A stretch of 64,000 nucleotides of DNA from Methanococcoides burtonii DSM 6242 (GTDB lineage: Archaea > Halobacteriota > Methanosarcinia > Methanosarcinales > Methanosarcinaceae). The position numbers were made by a program, and so were the translations under genes. The notes below the pieces were generated by a model, which was given only the letters and a program-made list of their open reading frames with translations, had not been told where the DNA came from and did no database searches. This document shows, piece by piece, positions 18,689 to 26,715 of the stretch (positions are counted from its first letter, which is position 1; the number at the start of each line of letters is the position of its first letter). The stretch lies in NCBI RefSeq assembly GCF_000013725.1, contig NC_007955.1:2511033-2575032 (forward strand), read 5' to 3'.

Positions 18689-19750
18689 GTGTCAGGGAAT
18701 ACAACAAACAAAAGTCAAATATCCGGGTCAAAAGAAGCAATGTTCTATGAAAAGCTGGAAGGCGGGAACGTACGTTGCAATCTGTGTAATCATCGTTGCA
18801 GGATATCTAAGGGCAAGACCGGTATTTGCGGGGTGCGTGAAAATCGCGATGGTACTCTTTATTCTTTGATCTATGCTATGGTTTCCAGTGAAGCTGTCGA
18901 TCCGATCGAGAAAAAACCACTGTTCCATTTCAATCCAGGTTCGTTAGTTTATTCTTTGGGGACAATTGGGTGCAATTTCAGATGCAAACACTGTCAGAAC
19001 TGGATAATTTCACAGGTTGGTCTTGATGAAGCAAATTCAATTGAAATAACTCCCGAACAAGCCGTAGAGCGGGCTCTAGCCACAGGATGTCGGTCGATAG
19101 CATGGACGTATAATGAGCCTACTATATGGTATGAATATACCTATGATTCTGCAAAACTTGCAAAAGAAGCTGGGCTGGACACGGTATATGTGACAAACGG
19201 CTACATCACACCTGAGGCACTGGAACACATATCTCCTTATCTTGATGCTTTCAGGGTGGACATCAAGGCTTTTTCGGAAAAATTCTATAAGGAAGTCGTG
19301 GGTGCCCGGCTTGCCCCTGTTCTGGAATCTGCAAAGCTTGCAAAGGAGCTTGGGATGCATGTTGAGGTAGTCAACCTTGTCATTCCCACGTTAAATGACT
19401 CTGAGGATGAGTTGCGTGAACTTTCCAAATGGGTGTTTGAGAATTTGGGTGAGAATACACCTGTTCATTTCACAAGGTTCCAGCCATACTACAAAATGAA
19501 TCATCTTCCTCCGACTCCGGTCGAGACTCTCGAAAAGGCACACCAGATAGCATTAGATGCTGGATTGAAGTATGTCTATATAGGAAATGTGTTCGGGCAT
19601 GAATATGAGATCACTTTTTGTCCTTCTTGTGGAAAACCGGTTATTGTGCGTGGTGTTTTTGATGTTCAGGATCAAGCTCTGACCCCTGATAATAAGTGCC
19701 GCAATTGTGGGGCACCTATAAGCATTTATGGTAAATATTATGGAGATTGA
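18689..19750 (+). CDS. amrS: AmmeMemoRadiSam system radical SAM enzyme
   Basis: A 353-residue radical SAM protein. The [4Fe-4S]/SAM cysteines are Cys95, Cys99 and Cys102 (CNFRCKHC). An N-terminal Cys-rich segment (CNLCNHRCRISKGKTGICGVREN) and a C-terminal zinc-finger-like segment (CPSCGKP, CRNCGAP) flank the barrel. These are features of the AmrS family, related to pyruvate-formate-lyase activating enzyme. The substrate is unknown. The start is taken as GTG 18689, preceded by a G-rich site; an ATG at 18740 (MFYEKLEGG) is an alternative. The MEMO partner is 11 kb away in the window. Confidence 0.9.
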   Translation: MSGNTTNKSQISGSKEAMFYEKLEGGNVRCNLCNHRCRISKGKTGICGVRENRDGTLYSLIYAMVSSEAVDPIEKKPLFHFNPGSLVYSLGTIGCNFRCKHCQNWIISQVGLDEANSIEITPEQAVERALATGCRSIAWTYNEPTIWYEYTYDSAKLAKEAGLDTVYVTNGYITPEALEHISPYLDAFRVDIKAFSEKFYKEVVGARLAPVLESAKLAKELGMHVEVVNLVIPTLNDSEDELRELSKWVFENLGENTPVHFTRFQPYYKMNHLPPTPVETLEKAHQIALDAGLKYVYIGNVFGHEYEITFCPSCGKPVIVRGVFDVQDQALTPDNKCRNCGAPISIYGKYYGD

Positions 19751-19885
19751 ATAATTTTTTCGCATTTGATCATCTGTTAATCGGGCAAAATCCAAGCTTG
19801 TTGCCGTCCATTTTCGGTTTTCGAACAAAAGGTTTAAGTTCGATAAGTGCATTAGGAGAAATCGTGCGTTGAAGCGCAATCAAGT

Positions 19886-19958
19886 GCCGCCATAACTCAG
19901 TTGGTAGAGTGTCTGGCTGTTAACCAGAATGTCACAGGTTCGAGCCCTGTTGGCGGCG
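19886..19958 (+). tRNA. tRNA-Asn (anticodon GTT)
   Basis: The acceptor GCCGCCA pairs with TGGCGGC, and the discriminator is G. Anticodon stem TCTGG/CCAGA encloses loop CTGTTAA with GTT at 19919-19921. T-arm ACAGG-TTCGAGC-CCTGT is canonical. No intron and no encoded CCA. A box A-like GGTTTAAG lies near 19831, about 30 bases before the probable transcription start; the tRNA with anticodon CAT 21 bases downstream is probably on the same transcript. Confidence 0.97.
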
Positions 19959-19979
19959 CTCTTTAATCCTTTTTTTTGA

Positions 19980-20054
19980 GGGCCTATAGCTTAGTCAGGT
20001 TAGAGCGCCCGGCTCATAACCGGGCGATCACCGGTTCAAATCCGGTTAGGCCCA
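19980..20054 (+). tRNA. tRNA with anticodon CAT (elongator Met or Ile2)
   Basis: The acceptor GGGCCTA pairs with TAGGCCC, and the discriminator is A. Anticodon stem CCCGG/CCGGG carries loop CTCATAA, and T-arm ACCGG-TTCAAAT-CCGGT is canonical. It is not the initiator, whose acceptor begins AGC and whose anticodon stem has three GC pairs in the initiator arrangement. Either elongator tRNA-Met or the agmatidine-modified tRNA-Ile2 fits the CAT anticodon. The GGGCC...GGCCC acceptor with A73 is reminiscent of archaeal tRNA-Ile, so Ile2 is a real possibility. Confidence 0.95.
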
Positions 20055-20242
20055 TTCAACTTATTCATAATCTAATTCTGTTAGGCTTTGTTCTGGCTTA
20101 GCCTATTCGAATTGCTGTTCTATATTGATTATCTGAAAATCTACTTATTGATCTGAAAATGTAGAATACTCAATATAAAAAAGGAAATCGAGTCTATGGC
20201 TTTACCTCATAGTTCCATTTTATATTTTAACTTCATATTTCT

Positions 20243-20575
20243 TTATACTTCCACTTTATACTTTTCCGCTTTTTCGGTTGGGTGGTAGATTATCCAGTTC
20301 CCTTTCTTTTCCCTTTTAACAAGTCCGCTGTCAACAAGGGTCGAAAGGTGGTATGACAATTTGGAATCTGACATCTTCATTATATCTTTGATGAGACAGA
20401 CACAAAGAGGTTGCACAAGAATAAGACTAAGTATTTTCAATCGTATGGTCGAAGATAGTGCATGATGGATAGCGCTTTGTTCTGCAAGTTTATCCTCGTT
20501 CGCTATTCTAAGGGCGATACCTTCTATGCCCCCGAGCAACTTTACTTCGTTCTCGATCGGTTCTGGGATTATCAT
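20243..20575 (-). CDS. ArsR-like winged-helix transcriptional regulator
   Basis: A 110-residue DNA-binding protein. The winged helix-turn-helix spans about residues 38-100: HHALSSTIRLKILSLI, recognition region MSDSKLSYHLSTLVDSGLV and wing KREKKGNWIIYHP. The segment LVQPLCVCLIKDIMK contains CVC, like the metal-binding ELCVC box of ArsR/SmtB proteins, so a metal or thiol sensor is possible, but no second ligand set is obvious. No target gene is adjacent on the same strand; its promoter would lie at about 20600-20630, next to the glycosyltransferase remnant. Confidence 0.8.
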   Translation of the reverse strand: MIIPEPIENEVKLLGGIEGIALRIANEDKLAEQSAIHHALSSTIRLKILSLILVQPLCVCLIKDIMKMSDSKLSYHLSTLVDSGLVKREKKGNWIIYHPTEKAEKYKVEV

Positions 20576-20630
20576 TTAATACACCACTGGAAGTATGGTC
20601 TGTAAAGCTTGGTCTAATATGTTGTAATAC

Positions 20631-20669
20631 TTATAATCTCTTTTGTGAGCCTTGGTTCATATGTTTTGA
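20631..20669 (-). pseudogene. 3'-end remnant of a glycosyltransferase gene
   Basis: These 39 bases match the last 39 bases (21386-21424) of the downstream glycosyltransferase gene at 33 of 39 positions. Read in the same frame they give SKHMNQGSQKRL and a stop; the intact gene ends SKHMNQNSQKNI and a stop. Nothing upstream of the match is similar, so only the 3' tail survives. It lies on the far side of the polyprenol-kinase-like gene, which is therefore flanked by two copies of the tail. A past duplication or insertion in this segment is the simplest reading. Confidence 0.6.
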
Positions 20670-20718
20670 TATTAAACATTACATATTTTATTGTATTTTA
20701 GGCTATACATAGATCTCG

Positions 20719-21318
20719 TCATAATAAAGTATATGCTATTAAAACAAGGTGGCCAATAAGACCTGAAAATAGTGGTATGATCAAATTGTCATCTAACTTG
20801 TATATCAAAGTTTCAATTATTGTGGCTGCTAAAGCCATTGTTAAAGCTACTATCCAATTTGAAAGGAATAAATAACCAATGATCAGGTTCACAATAAATT
20901 CCGAAATAACACCTTCCCACGCCCTATTCGGAAGATTTTTGATCCACCTTTTTCCGTATCTTATTCCTATCAACGCTGCTGCACTATCCCCAAAAGTTGT
21001 CATTAGTATCGCTGCAGATGCAACTTCTTTTGAGAAGATGCTTATGGCTATTATACTCCCGATCATAAAATATGTAGTTCCACTCAGTTTGTCTTTTTCC
21101 TTTGCCCTATAAAGTTTCCAAACAACTGGAATTTTTAGATTTTTTTCTACTCGGAAATAATCTATCAGTAAGATGCAGCAAAGGACCAATGTCAAAAAAT
21201 TAAGTGTGAACTCTTTTCCCATATAATAATAGATAAAAACGATAGATAATGATATAAAATGTATACTTTTTCTGACAAATTCTTTTAAAAAAATAGATCT
21301 TTGGGCATTTGATTGCAT
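20719..21318 (-). CDS. polyprenol/diacylglycerol kinase-like integral membrane protein
   Basis: A 199-residue protein with about six hydrophobic segments. It carries the signature of the SEC59/DGK1/phosphatidate cytidylyltransferase-like group: LSGTTYFMIG, then FGDSAAALIGIRYGKRW and LPNRAWEGVISEF. Family members use CTP to phosphorylate dolichol or diacylglycerol. In an archaeon the substrate is probably a polyprenol or an archaeal lipid alcohol, which is inference. The gene sits in a minus-strand group with a glycosyltransferase and an Aur1-like protein. Copies of a glycosyltransferase 3' tail flank it on both sides, suggesting a past rearrangement. Confidence 0.75.
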   Translation of the reverse strand: MQSNAQRSIFLKEFVRKSIHFISLSIVFIYYYMGKEFTLNFLTLVLCCILLIDYFRVEKNLKIPVVWKLYRAKEKDKLSGTTYFMIGSIIAISIFSKEVASAAILMTTFGDSAAALIGIRYGKRWIKNLPNRAWEGVISEFIVNLIIGYLFLSNWIVALTMALAATIIETLIYKLDDNLIIPLFSGLIGHLVLIAYTLL

Positions 21319-21385
21319 TTGTTATCCCTCAATGTCCGATTTTATTTTTATCCAAGGTTAGCTACTCAAAACTGTCAAAATTGGG

Positions 21386-22537
21386 TTATATATTCTTTTG
21401 TGAGTTCTGGTTCATATGTTTTGATCCAAGCATTTCTGTAATAGTTTCAGGTCCATTAAGAGCATGTGAAAGACTGCGTAAATACTGTGTTTTATCTTTA
21501 TATGCATCATCTTCGATCAACTGATGGATATGTTCAAGGAGCTTTTCAGGAGATATGGAATACTCGAGGCGCTTTCCACACCCTTCTTCTTCAAGGGACG
21601 TTGCATTGTTTTCCTGTTCAATATGTCCCATATCAGGAAATGATAAAATGGGCACACCAAAAGATAACGCTTCCATCATCATACTATGTCCCCCCGGTGC
21701 GATAACAATGTCGGAAGCTTTCAGATATGGGAACTGTTCATCGATGAATTCCATTATCGTTACGTTTTCCGGCAGATCTGTATATTTATCGGGTTTGATG
21801 CTTGGTCCGGATAGAAGTGTGTAATTGATATTTCTGTCCAGTCTGGCGGTTTCGATGACCTTGTGGAACAATGGCTCTCTATATCCGAATCCTCCGATTG
21901 TCGACAGTACGTGTGGTCGCGTAAGCTCTGCTTCACGTACTTCTTTGTATTTCTTTCCCACAAGAGGGCCACTATAGAATACAGAATTGAGAACTCTTTC
22001 TTCAAAATCAAGATTATACTTGCAGATGGTATTCGGCATTGGAAAGTCAGGTATGATAATTCCATCTACTTTCCTGAATACCCTGGTGTAAAATCTCTTT
22101 GTTACATTTCCAAGACATCCCATTAAGATGCCCTTTCCCATGAAGAACTCTTCCATATTGGATTGGTTGACCATCAGGTAGACCGGTTTTTTTCTCAGCC
22201 ATGCGAAAAAGATGCCTGTGTAGTAACTGTCAGAAATCACAAGGTCCGGTTTGAACTCTTTCAGTGTTCGATGTATTTTTCCTATTCCCATAAATTGTCC
22301 GCTTTTGATGGTCGCTATCACCGAGCTTTTAAGATCGAGACTTCCCGAGTCTCCGACCAGTTGGATCTCAGGGATAATCTCTGCTGTTTTGAGTCCTTTT
22401 TTCTTAATAAGGTCCTTTGAATATCCATATGCTCCCATGAGCACTTCATGACCGGCAGTTTTCATTTGCTGTGCGAGCGATATACATCGGCTGGTATGTC
22501 CAAGTCCTTCTCCGCAGACAAATATCATTATCTTCAT
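21386..22537 (-). CDS. MJ1255-type glycosyltransferase (GT-B, MurG-like)
   Basis: A 383-residue GT-B enzyme. The N-terminal half begins MKIMIFVCGEGLGHTSRCISLAQQM, the acceptor-side loop of the MJ1255/VC2487 family. The C-terminal half has the nucleotide-sugar site: FPYLKASDIVIAPGGHSMMMEALSFGVPILSFP. The sugar donor and acceptor are unknown; a lipid acceptor fits its neighbours. It overlaps the upstream Aur1/PAP2-like gene by 4 bases (ATGA). The final 39 bases have a degraded copy at 20631-20669. Confidence 0.82.
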   Translation of the reverse strand: MKIMIFVCGEGLGHTSRCISLAQQMKTAGHEVLMGAYGYSKDLIKKKGLKTAEIIPEIQLVGDSGSLDLKSSVIATIKSGQFMGIGKIHRTLKEFKPDLVISDSYYTGIFFAWLRKKPVYLMVNQSNMEEFFMGKGILMGCLGNVTKRFYTRVFRKVDGIIIPDFPMPNTICKYNLDFEERVLNSVFYSGPLVGKKYKEVREAELTRPHVLSTIGGFGYREPLFHKVIETARLDRNINYTLLSGPSIKPDKYTDLPENVTIMEFIDEQFPYLKASDIVIAPGGHSMMMEALSFGVPILSFPDMGHIEQENNATSLEEEGCGKRLEYSISPEKLLEHIHQLIEDDAYKDKTQYLRSLSHALNGPETITEMLGSKHMNQNSQKNI

Positions 22538-23385
22538 GATCGTTTTCCATCCTTATTCTCAAATCTTACTGTTATTAATTTACTGGATCTTGTAACGATA
22601 AGTTCCCGATATCTTGTTGCGATATAGTAACTTGTGAATGCTAACATTATACCTCCTATCAGGTCTGTTATCCAGTGGATGCCAAGATATAGGATGGTGA
22701 ACTGGATGCTTATGGTCGTAAAGACAGCTAATGCTTTTAATCCGTAATTCTTTGTCCTCGCCAAAACAATAAGCATTGTCATAAGGGATAGGGCAGTGTG
22801 CAGACTGGGAAAGCAGTTGTCAAGGGTCGGGTCACATATATGCATTATCTTAACGATTGAAGGGTCTAGTCCGTAAAGCAAAGGAGCCATGTTCGGAAGG
22901 GTGTTGCTCGTGACAGATACCGGGAACAATATGTAAAAAGGATATGCTACCAGATAGATAAGTGTGAACGCTATGGAGAATTCCTGAAGGCCTTTTGCAT
23001 CCTTTTTGTATAGGAATATGAGAAATGTTCCTATTAATAGCACTGAAAACCCGATCATGTATATAAAAGCTGAAAAATACGTGAGCCAGGGGTTTGCAAA
23101 AGCCTGTATGTATGTGACAGCATTGCCCTCTATCATCACCATAACATCTGCATAGTTCAGGGATGGATTAAGTCCGATATATTGTTCTATGTTGATCTGT
23201 AAGGTCATAAGCCCGAATATGATAGTTGCGGCAATTGTGTATGGCTGATAGTTTGATATCAATGGGTGATCCTCGGCCCAGTCGTGCAATATTTTCTTCC
23301 ACTTCTGTTTAGTAGTTCCTTTATCGAGGTCGTAACCAGTTGTATCAATGATGTTGCTTTCTTCATTTCTGGAACTCATCAACAT
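22534..23385 (-). CDS. Aur1/PAP2-superfamily membrane phosphotransferase or phosphatase
   Basis: A 283-residue polytopic protein with about six membrane helices after a cytosolic N-terminus of about 45 residues. The PAP2 catalytic motifs are present in the C-terminal half: CFPSLHTALSL and LGIHWITDLIGG, with the two conserved histidines. The spacing and motif form are those of inositol-phosphotransferase (Aur1/Ipt1-like) members, which move a polar head group between lipids. The start is ATG 23385 or, better placed behind GAGGA, ATG 23379. It shares an ATGA overlap with the glycosyltransferase gene, so a joint role in glycolipid or lipid head-group synthesis is likely. Confidence 0.8.
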   Translation of the reverse strand: MLMSSRNEESNIIDTTGYDLDKGTTKQKWKKILHDWAEDHPLISNYQPYTIAATIIFGLMTLQINIEQYIGLNPSLNYADVMVMIEGNAVTYIQAFANPWLTYFSAFIYMIGFSVLLIGTFLIFLYKKDAKGLQEFSIAFTLIYLVAYPFYILFPVSVTSNTLPNMAPLLYGLDPSIVKIMHICDPTLDNCFPSLHTALSLMTMLIVLARTKNYGLKALAVFTTISIQFTILYLGIHWITDLIGGIMLAFTSYYIATRYRELIVTRSSKLITVRFENKDGKRS

Positions 23386-23587
23386 TCCTCATAAATTAAT
23401 ACAAAACAGATATTTTATTATTTGATCGTACCTTTTAGTTAGCCAGTATTTGCACATATCGTATTTATACTTTGCTAATATCGTCACACTCGTCCATATA
23501 TAGAAACACATCTCTTATATGGGGCTACTAATATATGAAATAACAGTTGTATGTCAGGCGTATTCATAATTGTAGGGATGATAACAT

Positions 23588-24616
23588 TTGAACAATATCA
23601 AAAAATGGTTGATGATTTCTCTTTTTATTAGCGTCATCTCCATTATTGCTGTCATGTTCTACACTTTGGATCCCCAAACATTGGTAAGTATTCGAAATAT
23701 TCGAACGGAATTTCTTTTACTTGCATTATGTCTGCATCTTTTGTCCTATCTACTTTGGGGGTTGCGTACAAGGGCGATGTGCAAGTTCCTTGGGTTTGAT
23801 GTTTCTATTACAAGAGCCTTTGAGATCGTGACCTCAAGTACTTTCCTTGCGTCGGTCACACCATCTTCAATTGGTGGTGAGCCATTGAGGGTACATCTGC
23901 TTGGTCAGGAGAATGTCCCTGTGGGATCTGCAACAGCTGTAGTTCTTGGGGAAAGATTGCTTGATGGCATATTGATACTGGTGTCTGCTCCGGTAGCACT
24001 TCATCTATTTCGTGGTGTGATATCAACTTCTGCGCTGAGCACGGTGGTAGTGATGGGTGAATTACTATTGTTCCTAACCTTCCTGACCATTATATATGCA
24101 GTATGGCATCCTCATTACACGAAAAAAACATTGAATTATATCATCCATCGTACTGCTGTGGTTACAGGGACGGCTGAAAGTGGCCGTCTCGAAGATCTCA
24201 CACGCAAATTGGATATGATCATTGATGATTTTCATAATAGTATGGCCTTCTTTGTTACAAAAGGCCGTAAAGGGCTGTTCTTTGGAAGTGTCTATACCAT
24301 TCTTTTCTGGATCGTTGAGTTTGCAATGATACCAGTTATACTTATAGGGTTGAATCAGCCGCCTGCCATTGTTATGTCTTTTGCTGCACAGGTGCTTCTC
24401 ATGATCTTACTTGTGATACCTATAACTCCAGGTTCAAGCGGGGTAGCTGAACTTGGTGCAACATCGCTATTCTCTTTATTCGTACCTGTTTATCTGATAG
24501 GCATTGTTGTTGTGGCGTGGCGTGCTTTTACTCTTTACCTGAACTTGATCGTGGGTGGTTTTGTTAGTTTTAAGATACTCAAGGATACGGAATACCTGAA
24601 AGAGCTCATAAAATAA
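23588..24616 (+). CDS. UPF0104/AglD-type flippase-like integral membrane protein
   Basis: A 342-residue protein of the lysylphosphatidylglycerol synthase transmembrane (UPF0104) family with about eight helices. Family marks are ASVTPSSIGGEPLRVHLL near residue 95 and ITPGSSGVAELGATSLF near 280. It lacks the catalytic LPG synthase domain. Homologues such as AglD act in archaeal N-glycan lipid transfer, others in lipid flipping; the precise role here is not shown. The TTG start at 23588 follows GGGATGATAAC. It diverges from the Aur1-like gene across a 200-base gap that should hold both promoters. Confidence 0.85.
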   Translation: MNNIKKWLMISLFISVISIIAVMFYTLDPQTLVSIRNIRTEFLLLALCLHLLSYLLWGLRTRAMCKFLGFDVSITRAFEIVTSSTFLASVTPSSIGGEPLRVHLLGQENVPVGSATAVVLGERLLDGILILVSAPVALHLFRGVISTSALSTVVVMGELLLFLTFLTIIYAVWHPHYTKKTLNYIIHRTAVVTGTAESGRLEDLTRKLDMIIDDFHNSMAFFVTKGRKGLFFGSVYTILFWIVEFAMIPVILIGLNQPPAIVMSFAAQVLLMILLVIPITPGSSGVAELGATSLFSLFVPVYLIGIVVVAWRAFTLYLNLIVGGFVSFKILKDTEYLKELIK

Positions 24617-24775
24617 TGCTTTAGTAATGGCATATTTATATTTACTCTCAAAGATATTATATGTCCTGAAAACATAGGTGGGTTAGATTGTTATCGAGCA
24701 AATTAAACTTATACATAATTGAACAATATCGATCAGATCGAAACGATTAAAGTTGAATAAATTGTGAGTGTTAGA

Positions 24776-25168
24776 ATGTTTCCTATTATAGCAGTCGATA
24801 TCTCTGGAAGGCATAAGATAAAAGATGGATATTATATGGTCTGTGCTGCGGTTGCTCTGGAGGTTTCCGCCAGTCATATCGAATCAATTTCACAGGTGGC
24901 AATTAAGCCATTTTTAAGTCATGATCCTCTTGCTGTACTTGATATAGTACGTATTATCGAAGTAACTGTTTCAGAGATAGCTTTCCCTGGAACTATTGTT
25001 GTTGAGAAGGGTGATCTGTATAATCAGCCGGAATGGTTGTCCAAGAACATGTTCTCGCGTGACATCAAATATCAGGAATCTTTGAGTGAAATGCTGGCAA
25101 TAGAGTTTGCACATTATGTTTCTTTAAGTTCCAGAAAACTTCTTATGAAAGAGCTTGATATTGAGTGA
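24776..25168 (+). CDS. DUF2209 family protein
   Basis: A small protein of about 130 residues that I place in DUF2209 because of its opening MFPIIAVDISGRHKIKDGYYMVCAA, which looks like an RNase H-like or actin-like first strand with an Asp. Function is unknown. An in-frame GTG at 24764 gives four more residues. The hflX frame begins only 37 bases after its stop, so the two are probably in one transcript. The remaining sequence is mixed alpha/beta with no cysteines after residue 30 and no membrane segment. Confidence 0.6.
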   Translation: MFPIIAVDISGRHKIKDGYYMVCAAVALEVSASHIESISQVAIKPFLSHDPLAVLDIVRIIEVTVSEIAFPGTIVVEKGDLYNQPEWLSKNMFSRDIKYQESLSEMLAIEFAHYVSLSSRKLLMKELDIE

Positions 25169-25205
25169 GCCGGAACGTCAGTCTAAAAATTGTAAAAGGT
25201 CGAGC

Positions 25206-26447
25206 ATGAAAAAAGTAATCCTTGTACAGAGAAATGAGCCTGGTACTGATCATGGTACAAATGAGAGAAAGTTTGTCGAGCTTAAGGAACTGGCAAGAGC
25301 TGCGCATTACAATGTAGTGGGTGTGCTGACACAGACACGTTATCCTGATCGCAAGTATCAGGTGGGTAGGGGGAAGGTCGATGAACTGGCGGAGCTTGTA
25401 GAGGCATTGGATGCTGAAAAAGTGATTTTCAATCACCAATTGTCAACTACACAGATCTATAATATCTCTGAGACCTGCAAATGTGAGGTAATTGACAGGT
25501 TCAATCTGATCCTTGAGATATTCGCATCAAGGGCTACTACAAGGCGTGCAAAATTACAGGTGGAACTTGCAAAGTTGCAGTATGAGTTGCCAAAAGCAAG
25601 GGCTATAGTTTCTTTGCTTAAGAAGGACGAACGTCCTGGGTTCATGGGTCTGGGTGGCTATGAGGATTCCTATGAGCAGGATGTTAAGAAAAGAATAGTC
25701 CGGATAAGGAACGAAATTCATAATTCTTGTAAGGGAGGTGAGTCTCTTCGCTCTTTCAGACATGAAAGGGGTTTTTCCCTCGTTGCTCTGGCAGGTTATA
25801 CGAATGCAGGTAAAAGCACTCTGTTCCAATCGCTTGTGAAAGAAGGGGTGGAAGTTGAAGACATGTTATTCACTACCTTGTCCCCGACTACACGCTCCCT
25901 TTCAATAAAGCAAAGACGTGTGCTTCTTACAGATACGGTTGGCTTTATTGAGGACCTTCCTCATTGGATGGTCGATGCATTTCGTTCTACACTTGATGAG
26001 ATATTTCTCGCGGATGTTATTCTCCTTGTAGTGGATATGAGTGATCCCTTGGATGTGATAAGGCAAAAACTTGTAGTAAGTCATGACATTTTCTGGAAGC
26101 GCACCGAAGGGGCAGAAATAGTTGCTGTTTTGAACAAGGCCGATATGGTCGATCCAGATGACCTCGAAAGGAAAGTTGATGCGATAAGTTATCTTGCCCC
26201 TCATCTTGTACTGGTTTCTGCAAGTTCTGGTGATGGGTTTGAAGTGCTTTTGGATACGATATATGAGAATTTACCTCATTGGTCTCGTTCCAGTATATCT
26301 TTGGATATGTCTGAAGATAGTCTCTCTATTGTATCATGGTTGTATGATGAAGGTATAGTTCATAGTATTGATTACGGTGAATATATCGTTCTGGAGGTCG
26401 AAGCTCGGGAAGAGATATTAAGAAAAGTTCGTAAATATAGTATATGA
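25206..26447 (+). CDS. hflX: GTPase HflX
   Basis: A 413-residue ribosome-associated GTPase. The N-terminal HflX domain contains ARAAHYNVVGVLTQTR and YQVGRGKVDEL, followed by the helical linker (RATTRRAKLQVELAKLQYELP) and GGYEDSYEQD. The G domain has G1 GYTNAGKST, G3 DTVGFIEDLP and G4 NKADMV, then a C-terminal extension. ATG 25206 (MKKVILVQRNEP) is preferred over an upstream TTG frame, because family members begin here and AGGT lies upstream. HflX splits stalled ribosomes in bacteria; the archaeal role is less studied. Confidence 0.92.
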   Translation: MKKVILVQRNEPGTDHGTNERKFVELKELARAAHYNVVGVLTQTRYPDRKYQVGRGKVDELAELVEALDAEKVIFNHQLSTTQIYNISETCKCEVIDRFNLILEIFASRATTRRAKLQVELAKLQYELPKARAIVSLLKKDERPGFMGLGGYEDSYEQDVKKRIVRIRNEIHNSCKGGESLRSFRHERGFSLVALAGYTNAGKSTLFQSLVKEGVEVEDMLFTTLSPTTRSLSIKQRRVLLTDTVGFIEDLPHWMVDAFRSTLDEIFLADVILLVVDMSDPLDVIRQKLVVSHDIFWKRTEGAEIVAVLNKADMVDPDDLERKVDAISYLAPHLVLVSASSGDGFEVLLDTIYENLPHWSRSSISLDMSEDSLSIVSWLYDEGIVHSIDYGEYIVLEVEAREEILRKVRKYSI

Positions 26448-26492
26448 TTCTTGTGTATCAATGCGACTCTCTGCAAACAGTTCGTATTTGCA

Positions 26493-26508
26493 CGAAAGGT
26501 TTATATTA
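26493..26508 (+). promoter_or_regulatory. BRE/TATA promoter for the candidate small RNA
   Basis: CGAAAGG followed by TTTATATTA is a strong archaeal BRE plus box A. The centre, near 26504, is 24 bases before the 5' strand of the 11-bp inverted repeat at 26528, the usual distance to the start of transcription. Confidence 0.6.
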
Positions 26509-26527
26509 AATTATATCGTTCTATATC

Positions 26528-26606
26528 ATGCGAACGGGTTATTCCCAAACCTCCACTATACCACCCCCACTATGATTTAATCGTTTTATTTTCCCCCCGT
26601 TCGCAT
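26528..26606 (+). ncRNA. candidate small non-coding RNA closed by an 11-bp stem
   Basis: ATGCGAACGGG (26528-26538) is perfectly complementary to CCCGTTCGCAT (26596-26606). The enclosed 57 bases are unusually C-rich for this AT-rich genome (CCCAAACCTCC, CCACCCCCAC) and contain no long reading frame. A TATA box sits at the right distance upstream, and T-rich sequence (CCTTTTCGTTCATTTT) follows, suitable for termination. I see no C/D or H/ACA boxes and no tRNA fold. The single-stranded C-rich loop could pair with G-rich ribosome binding sites, which is inference. Alternatively it may be the structured 5' leader of the PHP gene 110 bases downstream. Confidence 0.5.
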
Positions 26607-26715
26607 CCTTTTCGTTCATTTTAGGTTGTTGTTGTATGTTGTTGCTTTTGCTCGACATCCTGCTTTCTATCGATTCTTCCAAAAGTTTATAACTTTAGAG
26701 AGCAGCCTTCTATAC

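Noticed and set aside
20131..20160. Direct repeat ATCTGAAAAT with 20-base period
   Set aside because: Only two short copies, in AT-rich sequence downstream of the ArsR-like gene rather than in a promoter position; likely chance.
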